Shown one piece after another: positions 1-8,700 of a stretch of DNA of 12,088 bases; within the stretch, counting starts at the first letter, position 1, and every line of letters begins with the position of its first letter. The translations under genes and the position numbers were made by a program. Where the stretch lies: the NCBI GenBank assembly GCA_039188505.1, contig JBCCZC010000152.1, forward strand, positions 1 to 12,088, read 5' to 3'. Below the pieces are notes generated by a model. The model saw only the letters and a list, made by a program, of their open reading frames with translations, was not told where the DNA came from and searched no databases. Origin of the DNA: JBCCZC01 sp039188505. Its GTDB lineage: Bacteria; Pseudomonadota; Gammaproteobacteria; Xanthomonadales; SZUA-38.

Positions 1-1596
1 CCCCACGTCCACGTCGATCACCACGCCCTGTGGATCGATCCGGAGTTTCCGGACCGGCTTCTGCTCGGCAACGATGGCGGCCTCGACATCAGCTACGACG
101 CCGGCGAGACCTGGCAGCGCCTCGACGACATGCCGGTCGGCCAGTTCTACACCGTGAACGTCGACATGGCGCAGCCCTACAACGTCTACGGCGGCCTGCA
201 GGACAACGGGACGATTAAATGCAGCTCGACCAACGACTGGCGCCGACGCCAGCGCTGCCAGCGCATCAACGGCGGTGACGGCATGTATGTCGCCATCGAC
301 CCGCGCGATAACCAGACCGTCTACACGGGCTATCAGTTCGGCTTCTACAGCCGCATCGGCAAGGGCCCGCGGAGCGAGGTCCGGCCGCGCGACGAGATCG
401 GCGATCCGGCGCTCCGCTACAACTGGAACTCGCCGGTGATCCTGTCGTCGCACAACCCCGACATCGTCTACTTCGGCACCAACCAGCTGTTCCGGTCGAT
501 GGACCAGGGCAAGACCTGGACGGCGATCTCCGAGGATCTGACGCGGTCGGAGAACCGCGGCGACGTGCCGTTTGCGACGATCACCTCCGTGTCCGAGTCG
601 CTGCTCGAGTTCGGCCTCATCTGGGCCGGCACCGATGACGGCCAGGTCTGGGTCACCGAGACCGGCGGCGTCGCCTGGGAAGACATCGGCGACCGCCTGC
701 CGCGCGATCGCTGGGTGAGCCGCGTCGAGGCCTCGCCGCACGACCGCAACCGCGGTTTCGTGACCCTCAACGGCTACCGCAACGACGACATTCGCTCCTA
801 CGTGTATCGGACCGACAACCTCGGGCAGCGCTGGAAGGACATCTCGGACGGACTGCCCGAAGAGGCGGTCAACGTCATCCGCGAGGATCCGCTCGTCCCG
901 AACCTGCTCTACGTGGGCACGGACCGCGGTGTCTACGTGTCCCTCGACGGCGGCGAGTCCTGGGAGTCGTTCTCCTCGAACCTGCCGCACGTGCCGGTGC
1001 ACGACCTCGTCGTCCATCCGCGCGACCGCGAGCTGGTGATCGGCACCCACGGTCGCTCGGTGTGGATCGCCGACGTCCTGCCGCTCCAGGAGCTGGCCGA
1101 GAGCGGTCGCGACGCGAAGGTCGCCGCCTTCCACGTGAACCCGGTGCAGGCCTCCCGCGGCTGGCGCTCGAAGCCGAACCGCTGGTGGAGCCAGCGCATG
1201 CCCCAGCCCGAGCTGAACGCCTACTACTGGCTCGCCGGCGACGGCGAGGCGACCTTCGAGATCGTCGACAAGTCCGACCGCGTCCTGCGCAGCTGGACCG
1301 AGGAGGGCTCGAAGGGTCTGAACCGCGTGTCCTGGGACCTGCAGGTCGACCAGGCGCTGGCGCTTGCGGCGGAAGCCGAAGACCGCGAGGACGTGGACAA
1401 CCCGGAGCACCGCTCGCACCACCGCTACGCGGATTCCGTCGAGCTCGGGCACCGCCTCTACGTGCTGCCCGGCAAGTACAAGCTCCGCGTCACCGCGGGC
1501 GAGGACAGCGCCGATACGGCCATCGAGATCAAGCCGCCGTCGCCGTACACACCGCGCTCGAAGCCGCCATACAAGATCCGCGGGCGCGATGACTGA
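1..1596 (+). CDS. BNR/Asp-box (VPS10/sortilin-like) beta-propeller protein, 3' part
   Basis: The frame is open from the first base, so the start lies outside the window; 531 codons and a TGA stop are visible. BNR/Asp-box motifs of the S-x-D-x-G-x-T-W type recur at visible residues 31-38 (SYDAGETW), 166-173 (SMDQGKTW), 219-226 (TETGGVAW), 271-278 (TDNLGQRW) and 314-321 (SLDGGESW). Together with GGLQDNGT near residues 63-70 and GTHGRSVWIAD at 348-358, they mark the large bacterial family annotated as VPS10-domain, sortilin-like or 'glycosyl hydrolase' BNR proteins. From about residue 375 the propeller gives way to a beta-rich tail, probably an Ig/FlgD-like domain. Family members are usually about 1000 aa and exported, so roughly the N-terminal half is missing. 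Catalysis is not established for the family and no sialidase active site can be identified, so 'glycosyl hydrolase' should not be taken literally. The next gene starts 123 bases downstream. Confidence 0.9.
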   Translation, partial: PHVHVDHHALWIDPEFPDRLLLGNDGGLDISYDAGETWQRLDDMPVGQFYTVNVDMAQPYNVYGGLQDNGTIKCSSTNDWRRRQRCQRINGGDGMYVAIDPRDNQTVYTGYQFGFYSRIGKGPRSEVRPRDEIGDPALRYNWNSPVILSSHNPDIVYFGTNQLFRSMDQGKTWTAISEDLTRSENRGDVPFATITSVSESLLEFGLIWAGTDDGQVWVTETGGVAWEDIGDRLPRDRWVSRVEASPHDRNRGFVTLNGYRNDDIRSYVYRTDNLGQRWKDISDGLPEEAVNVIREDPLVPNLLYVGTDRGVYVSLDGGESWESFSSNLPHVPVHDLVVHPRDRELVIGTHGRSVWIADVLPLQELAESGRDAKVAAFHVNPVQASRGWRSKPNRWWSQRMPQPELNAYYWLAGDGEATFEIVDKSDRVLRSWTEEGSKGLNRVSWDLQVDQALALAAEAEDREDVDNPEHRSHHRYADSVELGHRLYVLPGKYKLRVTAGEDSADTAIEIKPPSPYTPRSKPPYKIRGRDD

Positions 1597-1719
1597 GGAC
1601 CGTTCGGACGTCCCTCGATACCGGTCGGTCGTCAGGTCGACTGGCCGGTCGTCGAGTCGGGCGTCCGGGTGGTTCGCGACAGATCCAGGCGGCGCCAGGG
1701 CTGGAGGCGGCTTGCTCGC
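1597..1719. other. Intergenic leader with clustered GGTCG repeats
   Basis: This 123-base gap separates the propeller gene from the anchored-protein gene. GGTCG occurs at 1623, 1627, 1635 and 1647, and the 8-mer CGGTCGTC is repeated at 1626-1633 and 1646-1653, 20 bases apart. No hairpin followed by a T-run is visible, so there is no obvious intrinsic terminator for the upstream gene. No convincing -35/-10 pair was found either. The repeats could be a regulator site or simply chance in GC-rich DNA. If the next gene starts at the alternative GTG at 1669, the gap shrinks to 72 bases. Confidence 0.3.
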
Positions 1720-2628
1720 GTGATCACCACACGCCGTACCCTCTGGATCCTCGGCGTCGTCCTGGCGATTGCCGTGGTCGCACGCTTCGAGCCGACACTC
1801 CGGAGCAGCCCGATCGCGATCCCGGATCGGACTCTATCGGAGCCGGTTGAGCCCGTCGCGATCGAGGCCAGCCGGGCGGGGGCGCCATCAACTGCCGTCG
1901 CGGCGCCAGTCGCCAGGACCGCGTCGATGATCCCCGCGACGGACGCCGTCGCAGATGCGGAGGCCACCTATCAAGCGCGCTATGGCGCCAATTCGCCAAT
2001 TCCCTTTGATCCCTACTTTCATGACGGCTGGGACAATGCCGCGGAGCTCGCCGCCGCCTTCGACGCTCTGTGGGCGGATTTCGAGGCCGGACACGTTATG
2101 CTCCTTGAGCTGATGCGGTTCTGTCCCCGGTCTGAACGGCGCCTGGCCGAAGAGCCGGAATCGCTCGATGAAACGGGTCGGATGATCGTCGAGGGCGCGT
2201 TGCTCGCCTGCGCCGAGTTCGAGTCGCCCGGCCAGCCGTTCTTCGAATTCGAGCGGCGGGCGGAACGGGGAGACCGCGCCAAGAGACTGATCTACCTGGC
2301 GTGGCTGGATATCGCCATTGATCTCGGTGTCGTGAATCCGCGGACCGACCCCGGTGGCTACGACGCTCGACGAGCTAACGGCATGCGGTGGCTGCGCGAG
2401 CTTTCCGCAGGTGGTTCCGGGACGGCCGCGGCGACGTTATCTCATGAGTACGAGCGGGAGCGGTTCGTGGAGGCCGACAGTGTCCTTGCGGCTTACTATG
2501 CGATCCAGGCTGAGAAAAACGGGTTCGAACCAGAGTTCGCGCGGCACCAGATTGATTTTACCCAGGCGCGCTTGAATCGCTTTCAGCGCGAGCGTCTGGA
2601 CCGGCTTCTGGAGCGAGACGAGGGCTGA
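1720..2628 (+). CDS. Membrane-anchored helical protein of unknown function
   Basis: I do not recognise this 302-aa protein. It opens with a positively charged stretch (MITTRR) and one hydrophobic helix (about residues 8-22), fitting an N-terminal inner-membrane anchor or uncleaved signal. A Ser/Pro/Ala/Thr-rich linker follows to about residue 80. From there on it is rich in Glu, Arg and Ala and probably all-helical. The segment around 200-290 loosely recalls Sel1/TPR solenoids (LSHEYERERFVEADSVLAAY), but no repeat is clear enough to name a family. I chose the GTG at 1720 because GGAGG lies at 1703-1707 and translation then starts just before the membrane helix. An in-frame GTG at 1669 (319 aa) is the alternative and has no clear Shine-Dalgarno. 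The stop overlaps the next ATG by one base (TGATG), so translation is probably coupled to the sulfotransferase gene. Codon choice looks somewhat less GC-biased than in uvrD. The bulk of the protein should be periplasmic. Confidence 0.75.
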   Translation: MITTRRTLWILGVVLAIAVVARFEPTLRSSPIAIPDRTLSEPVEPVAIEASRAGAPSTAVAAPVARTASMIPATDAVADAEATYQARYGANSPIPFDPYFHDGWDNAAELAAAFDALWADFEAGHVMLLELMRFCPRSERRLAEEPESLDETGRMIVEGALLACAEFESPGQPFFEFERRAERGDRAKRLIYLAWLDIAIDLGVVNPRTDPGGYDARRANGMRWLRELSAGGSGTAAATLSHEYERERFVEADSVLAAYYAIQAEKNGFEPEFARHQIDFTQARLNRFQRERLDRLLERDEG

Positions 2629-4004
2629 TGGTCGGCTCCCTCATCAACCGCCTCAGTCGCGCCCTGGGCACCGTCAAGCGCCGCGAGACCGACGAGACGC
2701 CGCTCTCGGCCTACGACGTGGTGCTGCATATTGGCGCCCCGAAAACCGGCAGCTCGGCGATCCAGTACTTTGCCAACGCCAACCGCGATCGACTCCTCGA
2801 GTACGGCTTCTACTATCCCGGGCACGGTGTGGATCCCAACCGCGTTTCGGGTGGGCATTCGAACATCGGCGGGCCACTCATCAACGACAGGACGGACGAG
2901 GCCAAAAAGCGGTTCGCCCGGTTCCTCCGGGATGCGCGGCGACAGGACGCGACCCTGGTCCTCTCGGCCGAGTCCTTCTATGGGGTTCCAGAAGCAGTGC
3001 GCGACCTCGTCGGCGAAGCAAACGCCGGCGTGCTGGCGTACTTCCGCGACCCGATGGCTGCGTTGATCTCGGCCTACAACCAGCTCGTGAAGCGCCACTA
3101 CGGCACCATGACCCTGGCCGAGTACGCGGTTGGCCTGACCCGGCGGGACAGCCGCCGGGCAACGGGGCTCATCCTCCAGGACTGGGTCGAGCAGTTCGGC
3201 GCCGACCGCCTGCACGTACTGCCCTATCGCCGTGACCTGCTCGCGCAAGGGCAGGCGGAAGTCGACTTCGCGCTGCGCCTCGGCATTCCCGCAGCGGAAC
3301 TCGAGAACTTCGATTGGCCCGAGGGGCAGATCAACGTCAGCTATTCGCCCTCGGCGCTGGAGCTGAAGCGGCTCATCAACCACGTACTCGACAAGCGCGT
3401 CGACGCCGAGCTGAACCAGCAGATCGACTGGGCGCTGCAACGCTATTCGGATGCCCAGGAGAAGGTCCGCCGCTCGCCGCGCGAGCTGCTCGGCGACGAG
3501 GCCTTCGAGGCACTGCGGGCGTTTTTCGCGGAGTCCAACGCCTACGTCCATGGGCTGATGCCTTCGGAAACGCCGCCGGAAGTGCTGGACCCGCCAGAGT
3601 CGGCGGAGACCGGCCGGTTCCGTGCCCGCCGACGATTCTCCGAGGAGCAGGTGGCCGAGGAGGCCCTGGCGACGGAAGCCGGCTTGATCGAGGAGCTCGC
3701 AGACCGGGCCCGGCGCCAGGTCGACGCGGGCAAGCTCGACCACGACGCGCTCCATCTCGCCGAGATTCTCCACGTCGACGTCCGCCAGCACATCGCGCGC
3801 CTGACCTGCGTAGCCCTTGATGCGGAGACCGTCGAACGGATCCTGCGCGAGGAGAATCAGACCGCCGACTATCTCCGCGAGATCGCTGTGATCCTCGAGG
3901 CCGCGGGGGACAGGGCGGCGGCTCGCAAGGTCATCGAAAAGGCGATCGAACTTCGTCCGGGCGGCAAGGCGCTCCAGCGGATTGCCGAACGGCTTGATCG
4001 TTAG
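2628..4004 (+). CDS. Sulfotransferase-family protein with TPR-like C-terminus
   Basis: This 458-aa protein probably transfers sulfate from PAPS to an acceptor that the sequence does not reveal. Residues 36-46 (GAPKTGSSAIQ) form the 5'-phosphosulfate-binding P-loop, preceded by the usual beta strand (VVLHI). Residues 139-152 (FRDPMAALISAYNQ) fit the 3'-phosphate-binding motif, with R140 and S148 as the likely contacts. LSAESF at 112-117 sits where bacterial relatives carry an LSSE-like strand. No signal peptide or membrane helix is evident, so it is probably cytoplasmic. After about residue 320 it extends beyond the catalytic fold. This extension is charged and helical, ending in a TPR-like hairpin at about 417-458 (AAGDRAAARKVIEKAIELRP). 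Its ATG overlaps the stop of the anchored-protein gene by one base, which implies co-translation and perhaps a joint role. Modification of a cell-surface glycan is one possibility, but no glycan genes are visible here. The family assignment is good; the substrate is unknown. Confidence 0.85.
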   Translation: MVGSLINRLSRALGTVKRRETDETPLSAYDVVLHIGAPKTGSSAIQYFANANRDRLLEYGFYYPGHGVDPNRVSGGHSNIGGPLINDRTDEAKKRFARFLRDARRQDATLVLSAESFYGVPEAVRDLVGEANAGVLAYFRDPMAALISAYNQLVKRHYGTMTLAEYAVGLTRRDSRRATGLILQDWVEQFGADRLHVLPYRRDLLAQGQAEVDFALRLGIPAAELENFDWPEGQINVSYSPSALELKRLINHVLDKRVDAELNQQIDWALQRYSDAQEKVRRSPRELLGDEAFEALRAFFAESNAYVHGLMPSETPPEVLDPPESAETGRFRARRRFSEEQVAEEALATEAGLIEELADRARRQVDAGKLDHDALHLAEILHVDVRQHIARLTCVALDAETVERILREENQTADYLREIAVILEAAGDRAAARKVIEKAIELRPGGKALQRIAERLDR

Positions 4005-4098
4005 CGCGGGCCCGCGGTGGCGCTCGAGGCGTCTCGTCCCGCAGCAAACCGGCAACGACAGCGAACCGGCACTTTGGACCTCACGCCAAAGCCGTGAC

Positions 4099-4128
4099 GG
4101 CCGCTCAGGGCGCGGGGCTGCAGCGGCC
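4099..4128. terminator. GC-rich hairpin between convergent genes
   Basis: GGCCGCT (4099-4105) followed by CAG (4106-4108) can pair with CTG (4118-4120) and AGCGGCC (4122-4128). The only bulge is one C at 4121, and the loop is nine bases. It lies in the 130-base gap where the sulfotransferase gene and the minus-strand FG-GAP gene converge, so a shared bidirectional terminator is plausible. No T-run follows on either strand, so it is not a classical intrinsic terminator and may only support Rho-dependent ending or RNA stability. A perfect 12-base palindrome, CGCGGGCCCGCG, also lies at 4005-4016, directly after the sulfotransferase stop. Confidence 0.35.
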
Positions 4129-4134
4129 AGCTTG

Positions 4135-5478
4135 TCACCGCTCGAAGCCCACGCCGAACAGCAGCTCCGTGTCGAGGGTGATGAGGACGTCGCCAAGTCC
4201 CGAGTCCGATTCGGGAACGCCTGCGGCCAACGTCGCAAGGTCTGCGGAAAGATCCTCGGCGCTGCGGAGCTGGTCGACCGCAGCAGTGCCCTTGGCGAGA
4301 TCCACCCGCACGAGTGCGCCCTTGCGCTGTGATTTGCCCCCAGGAGGCACAAAGAACGGTGCGCTGACGATCAACGCTTGCTCATAGAACGCGACGTCGA
4401 AACCGAACGCAGCACCCGTGCTGCCGATCGGTGGCGGGATGAACGTCTCCTGGCGGCTCCGGAAACCGAAGGCGTAGGCCGCGCCGTTGCCCTGATCCTG
4501 GCCGGGAGCCCCGATGGCGACCGTGTCGCCGTCGATGGCGACGGAGAATCCGAACTGGTCATCCGCCGAACTCCCGCTGCTGACGATGGGATCACCGGTT
4601 GAGCTTAGGTTGCCCGCGACGAGTTCGAAGAGGTGGGCGCTGCCGGCGGTTGCCTGTCCGACACCGCCCGGGGCGCCGACGACGAGCTTGCCCCGTCTGA
4701 AGTCGAGCGCCTGACCGAAACGCGAAGTCGCCGAGCCCTTTCCGGACGCCGGCGGCAGCAGCCTGTCGACCTCACGGACAAGGGTCGGTTCGATCCGAAC
4801 ATCGCCGTCGCAGTCGAGTTCGAAGGGAGTTGGGAGTTCGAAGATTCGCACCGCGCCGTCCCCGTCCGCCGGTGAGCCGACCGCCATGAGATCGTCCGAG
4901 AATCCCACGGCGGCGCCGAACGCCGTGCTTTGCTGGCTCGTCAGACCGTCCGGAAAGATCTGCCCCGCAAGGGTCCACTCCCCACTGGGGCACTTGGCCG
5001 CGACGAAAACAACGCCTTCCCGGAAATCGGGACTTGGACAGAGCTCCGGTTGGGGAGTGTCAGGTTCGCGCGGGCTCGATATGAATACCAGCGAGTTCGA
5101 AATGGAAAGACGAAGATCGGGCGTGCAGGACGTCGAATCCGAAACCGCAAAGACGCTGCCGTCCTCTACGAACGCGTCTCCCTCGCGCCGGAACAGAAAC
5201 ACCCGGCCGACCAGCGCTTCGCTGCGAGTTGCCACAGCAACGAGGTTGCCGGAGACGGCCACCGCGTTGCCGAAGGTCTCGCCAGGCTCCAGCACCGGCC
5301 GCGGCAGACTGAAGTCGATGGACGTCAGGGCTCCCTTGCCGAGCGCGGTCAACGCCGAGGGCACGCCTTGTTGGTAGATGATCGTGCCGCCGGCGCTGGC
5401 CAGGTCGCTCCCTGGCGATGCGTCAACGGCACTCCCGTAGGCAGTCGCGAGTAATGCCGCTATCGAAACTGTCTTCAA
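4135..5478 (-). CDS. Secreted FG-GAP repeat beta-propeller protein
   Basis: This 447-aa protein starts with a short signal peptide (MKTVSIAALLATAYGSAVDA), cleaved probably near residue 18-20. The rest is built from FG-GAP (integrin-alpha-like) blades. FG pairs at about residues 69, 187, 254, 309 and 358 are each followed by a strand of the LxVGAP type, for example FGFSVAIDGDTVAIGAPG at 309-326. A degenerate blade near 124 suggests six or seven blades in one propeller. DCDGD near 222-226 could be a calcium loop. The tail LFGVGFE (440-446) resembles that of the neighbouring propeller protein. The start codon is TTG (5478-5476), chosen because AAGGAG lies six bases upstream at 5490-5485 and the signal peptide begins exactly there. 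No enzymatic residues are recognisable; the role is probably adhesion or surface display. It lies 229 bases downstream of the larger paralogue on the same strand and may be transcribed separately. Confidence 0.85.
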   Translation of the reverse strand: MKTVSIAALLATAYGSAVDASPGSDLASAGGTIIYQQGVPSALTALGKGALTSIDFSLPRPVLEPGETFGNAVAVSGNLVAVATRSEALVGRVFLFRREGDAFVEDGSVFAVSDSTSCTPDLRLSISNSLVFISSPREPDTPQPELCPSPDFREGVVFVAAKCPSGEWTLAGQIFPDGLTSQQSTAFGAAVGFSDDLMAVGSPADGDGAVRIFELPTPFELDCDGDVRIEPTLVREVDRLLPPASGKGSATSRFGQALDFRRGKLVVGAPGGVGQATAGSAHLFELVAGNLSSTGDPIVSSGSSADDQFGFSVAIDGDTVAIGAPGQDQGNGAAYAFGFRSRQETFIPPPIGSTGAAFGFDVAFYEQALIVSAPFFVPPGGKSQRKGALVRVDLAKGTAAVDQLRSAEDLSADLATLAAGVPESDSGLGDVLITLDTELLFGVGFER

Positions 5479-5484
5479 AGCGAA

Positions 5485-5490
5485 CTCCTT
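5485..5490 (-). promoter_or_regulatory. Ribosome binding site deciding a TTG start
   Basis: Read on the minus strand this is AAGGAG, six bases before the TTG at 5478-5476. It is the strongest Shine-Dalgarno-like sequence near this gene. With the signal peptide directly downstream, it fixes TTG as the start despite the rarer codon. Confidence 0.7.
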
Positions 5491-5541
5491 CAGGGTCGTG
5501 CGAGCGAAGAGGGTAGCTGAATGCCTCGCGGGCTGCGACCG

Positions 5542-5577
5542 CGGTTCGACCGGCCGGCCGTCAGGTCGCCCGAACCG
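5542..5577. repeat. Inverted repeat upstream of the FG-GAP gene
   Basis: CGGTTCG (5542-5548) and CGAACCG (5571-5577) are perfect 7-base inverted arms around a 22-base spacer that itself contains GGCCGGCC (5551-5558 region). The element lies within the 229-base gap between the two minus-strand propeller genes, 64-99 bases upstream of the TTG start. It could be an operator for the smaller gene or a 3' structure of the larger one. No T-run follows it on the minus strand, which argues against an intrinsic terminator. Confidence 0.3.
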
Positions 5578-5707
5578 GTGCAGGGCGGGCGATCATCAGG
5601 TCCCAGCGCACGGTTCCGCTGAGCACTCGCAGACCGCTTGCCGGCCGCTGGCAAAGGCCAGCATCACGACTGGCCAGGCAGGGGTGGTGAGTCTGGTCGA
5701 CGAAAGC

Positions 5708-8700
5708 TCAGCGCAGATCCTCGGCCAGCACCGGTAGCCCGCCCTCGAAGCCACCGCGGAACAGCCGCAGCGTATCGCGCCGGATCTGCACCAGGCCCTG
5801 CCCGCCGACGCTTTCCGGAGCGCCGATCAGTTCGAAGTCGCCGGCTGCGACCAGCGAGGCGCCAAAGCCTGCCTGTCCCTCGCCTGCGAGCTCGACGGCG
5901 GTATTGCCCACGACGCCATCGATGAACGTGTACGTATACACCGCGCCACCCGATTCGGTCGGAGCGCCGACCTTGAACTCATCACCTCGCGCCCAGGCCA
6001 CCGCCGAACCGAAGGAGGGTGTGGCGCCGTTAGGCCGCACCTGCAGACGCACCGGATCGCTCCCGCCATCCCGCAGGTCGATGAGCTCAACGCTGCCGGG
6101 CGTGCTGTCCAGCGGAATGCCGACCAGCAGCTGGTCGTTCCGTAGCGCGAGCGCCTCGCCGAAGCTTCCGGTCGGCGCGCTCTCGGTGACCGTGGCTACA
6201 AGGTCGAACTGCGCAAGACGGTCGTAAAGGAAAACACTGCCCGAGCCTTGACCGGTCCCCGGGGCGGATACGGCCAGCTGCTCGCCGTCCAGCGCCAGGG
6301 CTGCGCCGAATCTCTGGTTCGCAGCGGGCTCCGGGTGCAGCAAGGTGGATTCCAGCACCAGCCGGTCGTCGTCGAACCGATAGCTTCGAACGGCGCCGCT
6401 GCCCGGAGCCGCATCGTTGGCAACCGGGTCGCCAACGAGGAGGCGATCGTTCGCCAGAATAACGCTCACCGGCGGTGCGTCCCCGTCACGACCTTCCCCG
6501 ACGAGGGCCCGGAACTCCCAACCGTCCGGACCGCGCTGCAGCAGCGCGGCTTCGGGAACCGCGCCGTCGCCCTTGCCCGCGCCGGGGCCGTCGAGACCCA
6601 CGGCGACGCTGGTTCCCCGCGCCGAAACGGAACTGGCGACGCGCGCACGGGCCGCGGCGATCGGTGGCAGCGGGACGCTCGCCTCCCGCTCGATGCGGCA
6701 ACCTGAATTGCGATAGATGTGCATGGTGTTGGTGCCGGGGGAACTCACGGCGAAGAGGCCCTCCCGCGCAGCCAAACCCGTGGCCGTTGCGGGTGCATCG
6801 GCGCCCTCCGGCACCAGGGCCAGGATGCCGCCCCGCTGGCCGTCAAAGATCGCGTTCGAACCGAGAAAGATCGTGCCCGCGCGGTCCACTCCCATCGAGA
6901 TGAAGTCGAGCGCCACCATCGGGCCATCGAGCCCATCGGCCGGGGGCTGCTCGCCGCCGCCGGCGAGCAGCTCCACGAGGCCGTCCTCGAGCCTGAGTAA
7001 CCCGACGCGGTTGGCGCCCGCATCGCCGACGAGCAGCGCGCCGTCTTCTCGGAAGTGAAGGTGAACGACGTTCTCGAGCGTGAGGAGGTCCAGGGAGACA
7101 CCGTCGCTGATGGGCGCCAGGCCGAGGAAACCGGCGCCGGTGACGTATTCGATGATTCCCGTATCCCCATCGATGCGGAAGATCGGTGTGAGCGGGCTGC
7201 CGCTGGCCGCATTGGCGAAATAGACGTCGCCGGACGGCGACTCCACGATCGCACGGATCTCACCGAGAGCGGCGTCGGTCGCGGGCGATCCGTCCAGCGG
7301 TCCGCTGCCGCCGCCCGCAATACGCCGCAAGATGCCGTCGTCGAGTTCCAGAATGAGGCCATCCTGCCCCAGCAGAACGCGACCGTCGGCGCGGACGGCA
7401 AGCGCCGTCGGATTGATGCTCGTCGAGAGCGCCGGGGCCTCGAGGACCTCGGGATCCGCAAAAAGGTCGTCGGCGTCGAAGTCCCCCGCCACATCCGTCG
7501 ACTCACCCGTTTCGGGATTGAGCTCGCGGAGGATCAACGGTGGATCAATGACGTCGAGAAGTAACGGCGTAACGACGAACAGGGCGTTGGCTTCGGGGTG
7601 CAGCGCGATGAGATCCGCCGGCCTACTGTCGACCACGTTGACGATCCCGAGTACGCGATCGAGGCTCCGGACGCTACCCGTGCTGACATAGACCGTGTCC
7701 TCGAGGGCGGCGATGGAACTAACGGATCCGAACGCGGTGAACCGGATCGACTCCGTGCAGTTTCGCCCGGCGTTCGCTCCCGTGAAGAGCTCGGTGTCGG
7801 TGGTGAGTGTGAAGAAATCGAGGCGGTTCTGGATGATCGCACCACGTTCTGGGGGGAAGGTCAGCACGTCTCGTTCGCGGACCAGGAGATCGATCGTGGG
7901 CGCATCGCCGAACAGGCCGAAGCCACTCGCGTCCAGGAAGGGGAACGACAGGCCGCGGTTGAGATCCCGGACCAGCAGGCGAGGCCGGAGGAAGAAAGGG
8001 TCGAAGAAATCCGGCGCGGAGTCGGAGACGACGAGGTCTCCCGAGGGTGTGAATCCGAGAGCAAACGGAAACGACAGGTTCTGGTCATCGAAGAAGTCGA
8101 CCGCCGGAAGGCCGGTTCCCAGGACCGTCGATACGGCTCCCGTCGACAGGTCGATCTCTCGTACGCGGTTGTTTCCTGAATCGGTGAAATAGAGCGTCTC
8201 ATCGACCAGCACGAGACGTCCCGGTGCATTCAGCAGCGTGCCGTCCTCCTCGAAACCCGGGATCCCGAACGTGCCGGCAACAAGGCTGGCATCCCCGGTT
8301 TCCGGCTCGATACGGGCGATGATGTGGTCCATCTGGCTCGAGAGATAGATGGTGCCGTCGTCATCAGCCGCCACGTCGGTGAAAAGTCCAACCCTCACGA
8401 AATCCGCGGTCCCGCGCCGGGTGTCGATGACCGCAACGACAGAGCCCGAGAACTCGTCGCCAGCAATCACGTAGAGACGTTCATTGCGCCAGTCGAGGGC
8501 CCGAATGGTCGCAAAGGTCGCCTCGCCGAGGGGACCCGGAAGGCTGGTGACGAAGCTGTTCGGGTCACCGGCAAATCGTCCGACAATGCCGGTTTCAGCA
8601 TCGATCCGCAGGATGACGCCGCCATCATTGAAGTAGATGTCACCGTTCGGCGATCGGGTCATGGCGTTCGACCCGAACTGGGGGGTGAACTCCGCGCGAT

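Noticed and set aside
2583..4352. A 589-codon open frame antisense to the sulfotransferase gene
   Set aside because: It covers the sulfotransferase gene end to end, has no recognisable domain and a composition typical of reverse-frame reading in GC-rich genes. The opposite strand has clear PAPS-binding motifs.
5635..5670. Hairpins TTGCC...GGCAA and CTGGC...GCCAG as a terminator of the multi-propeller gene
   Set aside because: The stems are only five bases and neither is followed by a T-run on the minus strand; they also compete for the same bases.
5498..5737. A 79-codon plus-strand open frame in the inter-propeller gap
   Set aside because: It starts with GTG without a Shine-Dalgarno, is rich in Arg/Gly/Ser, and runs into the 3' end of the minus-strand gene.
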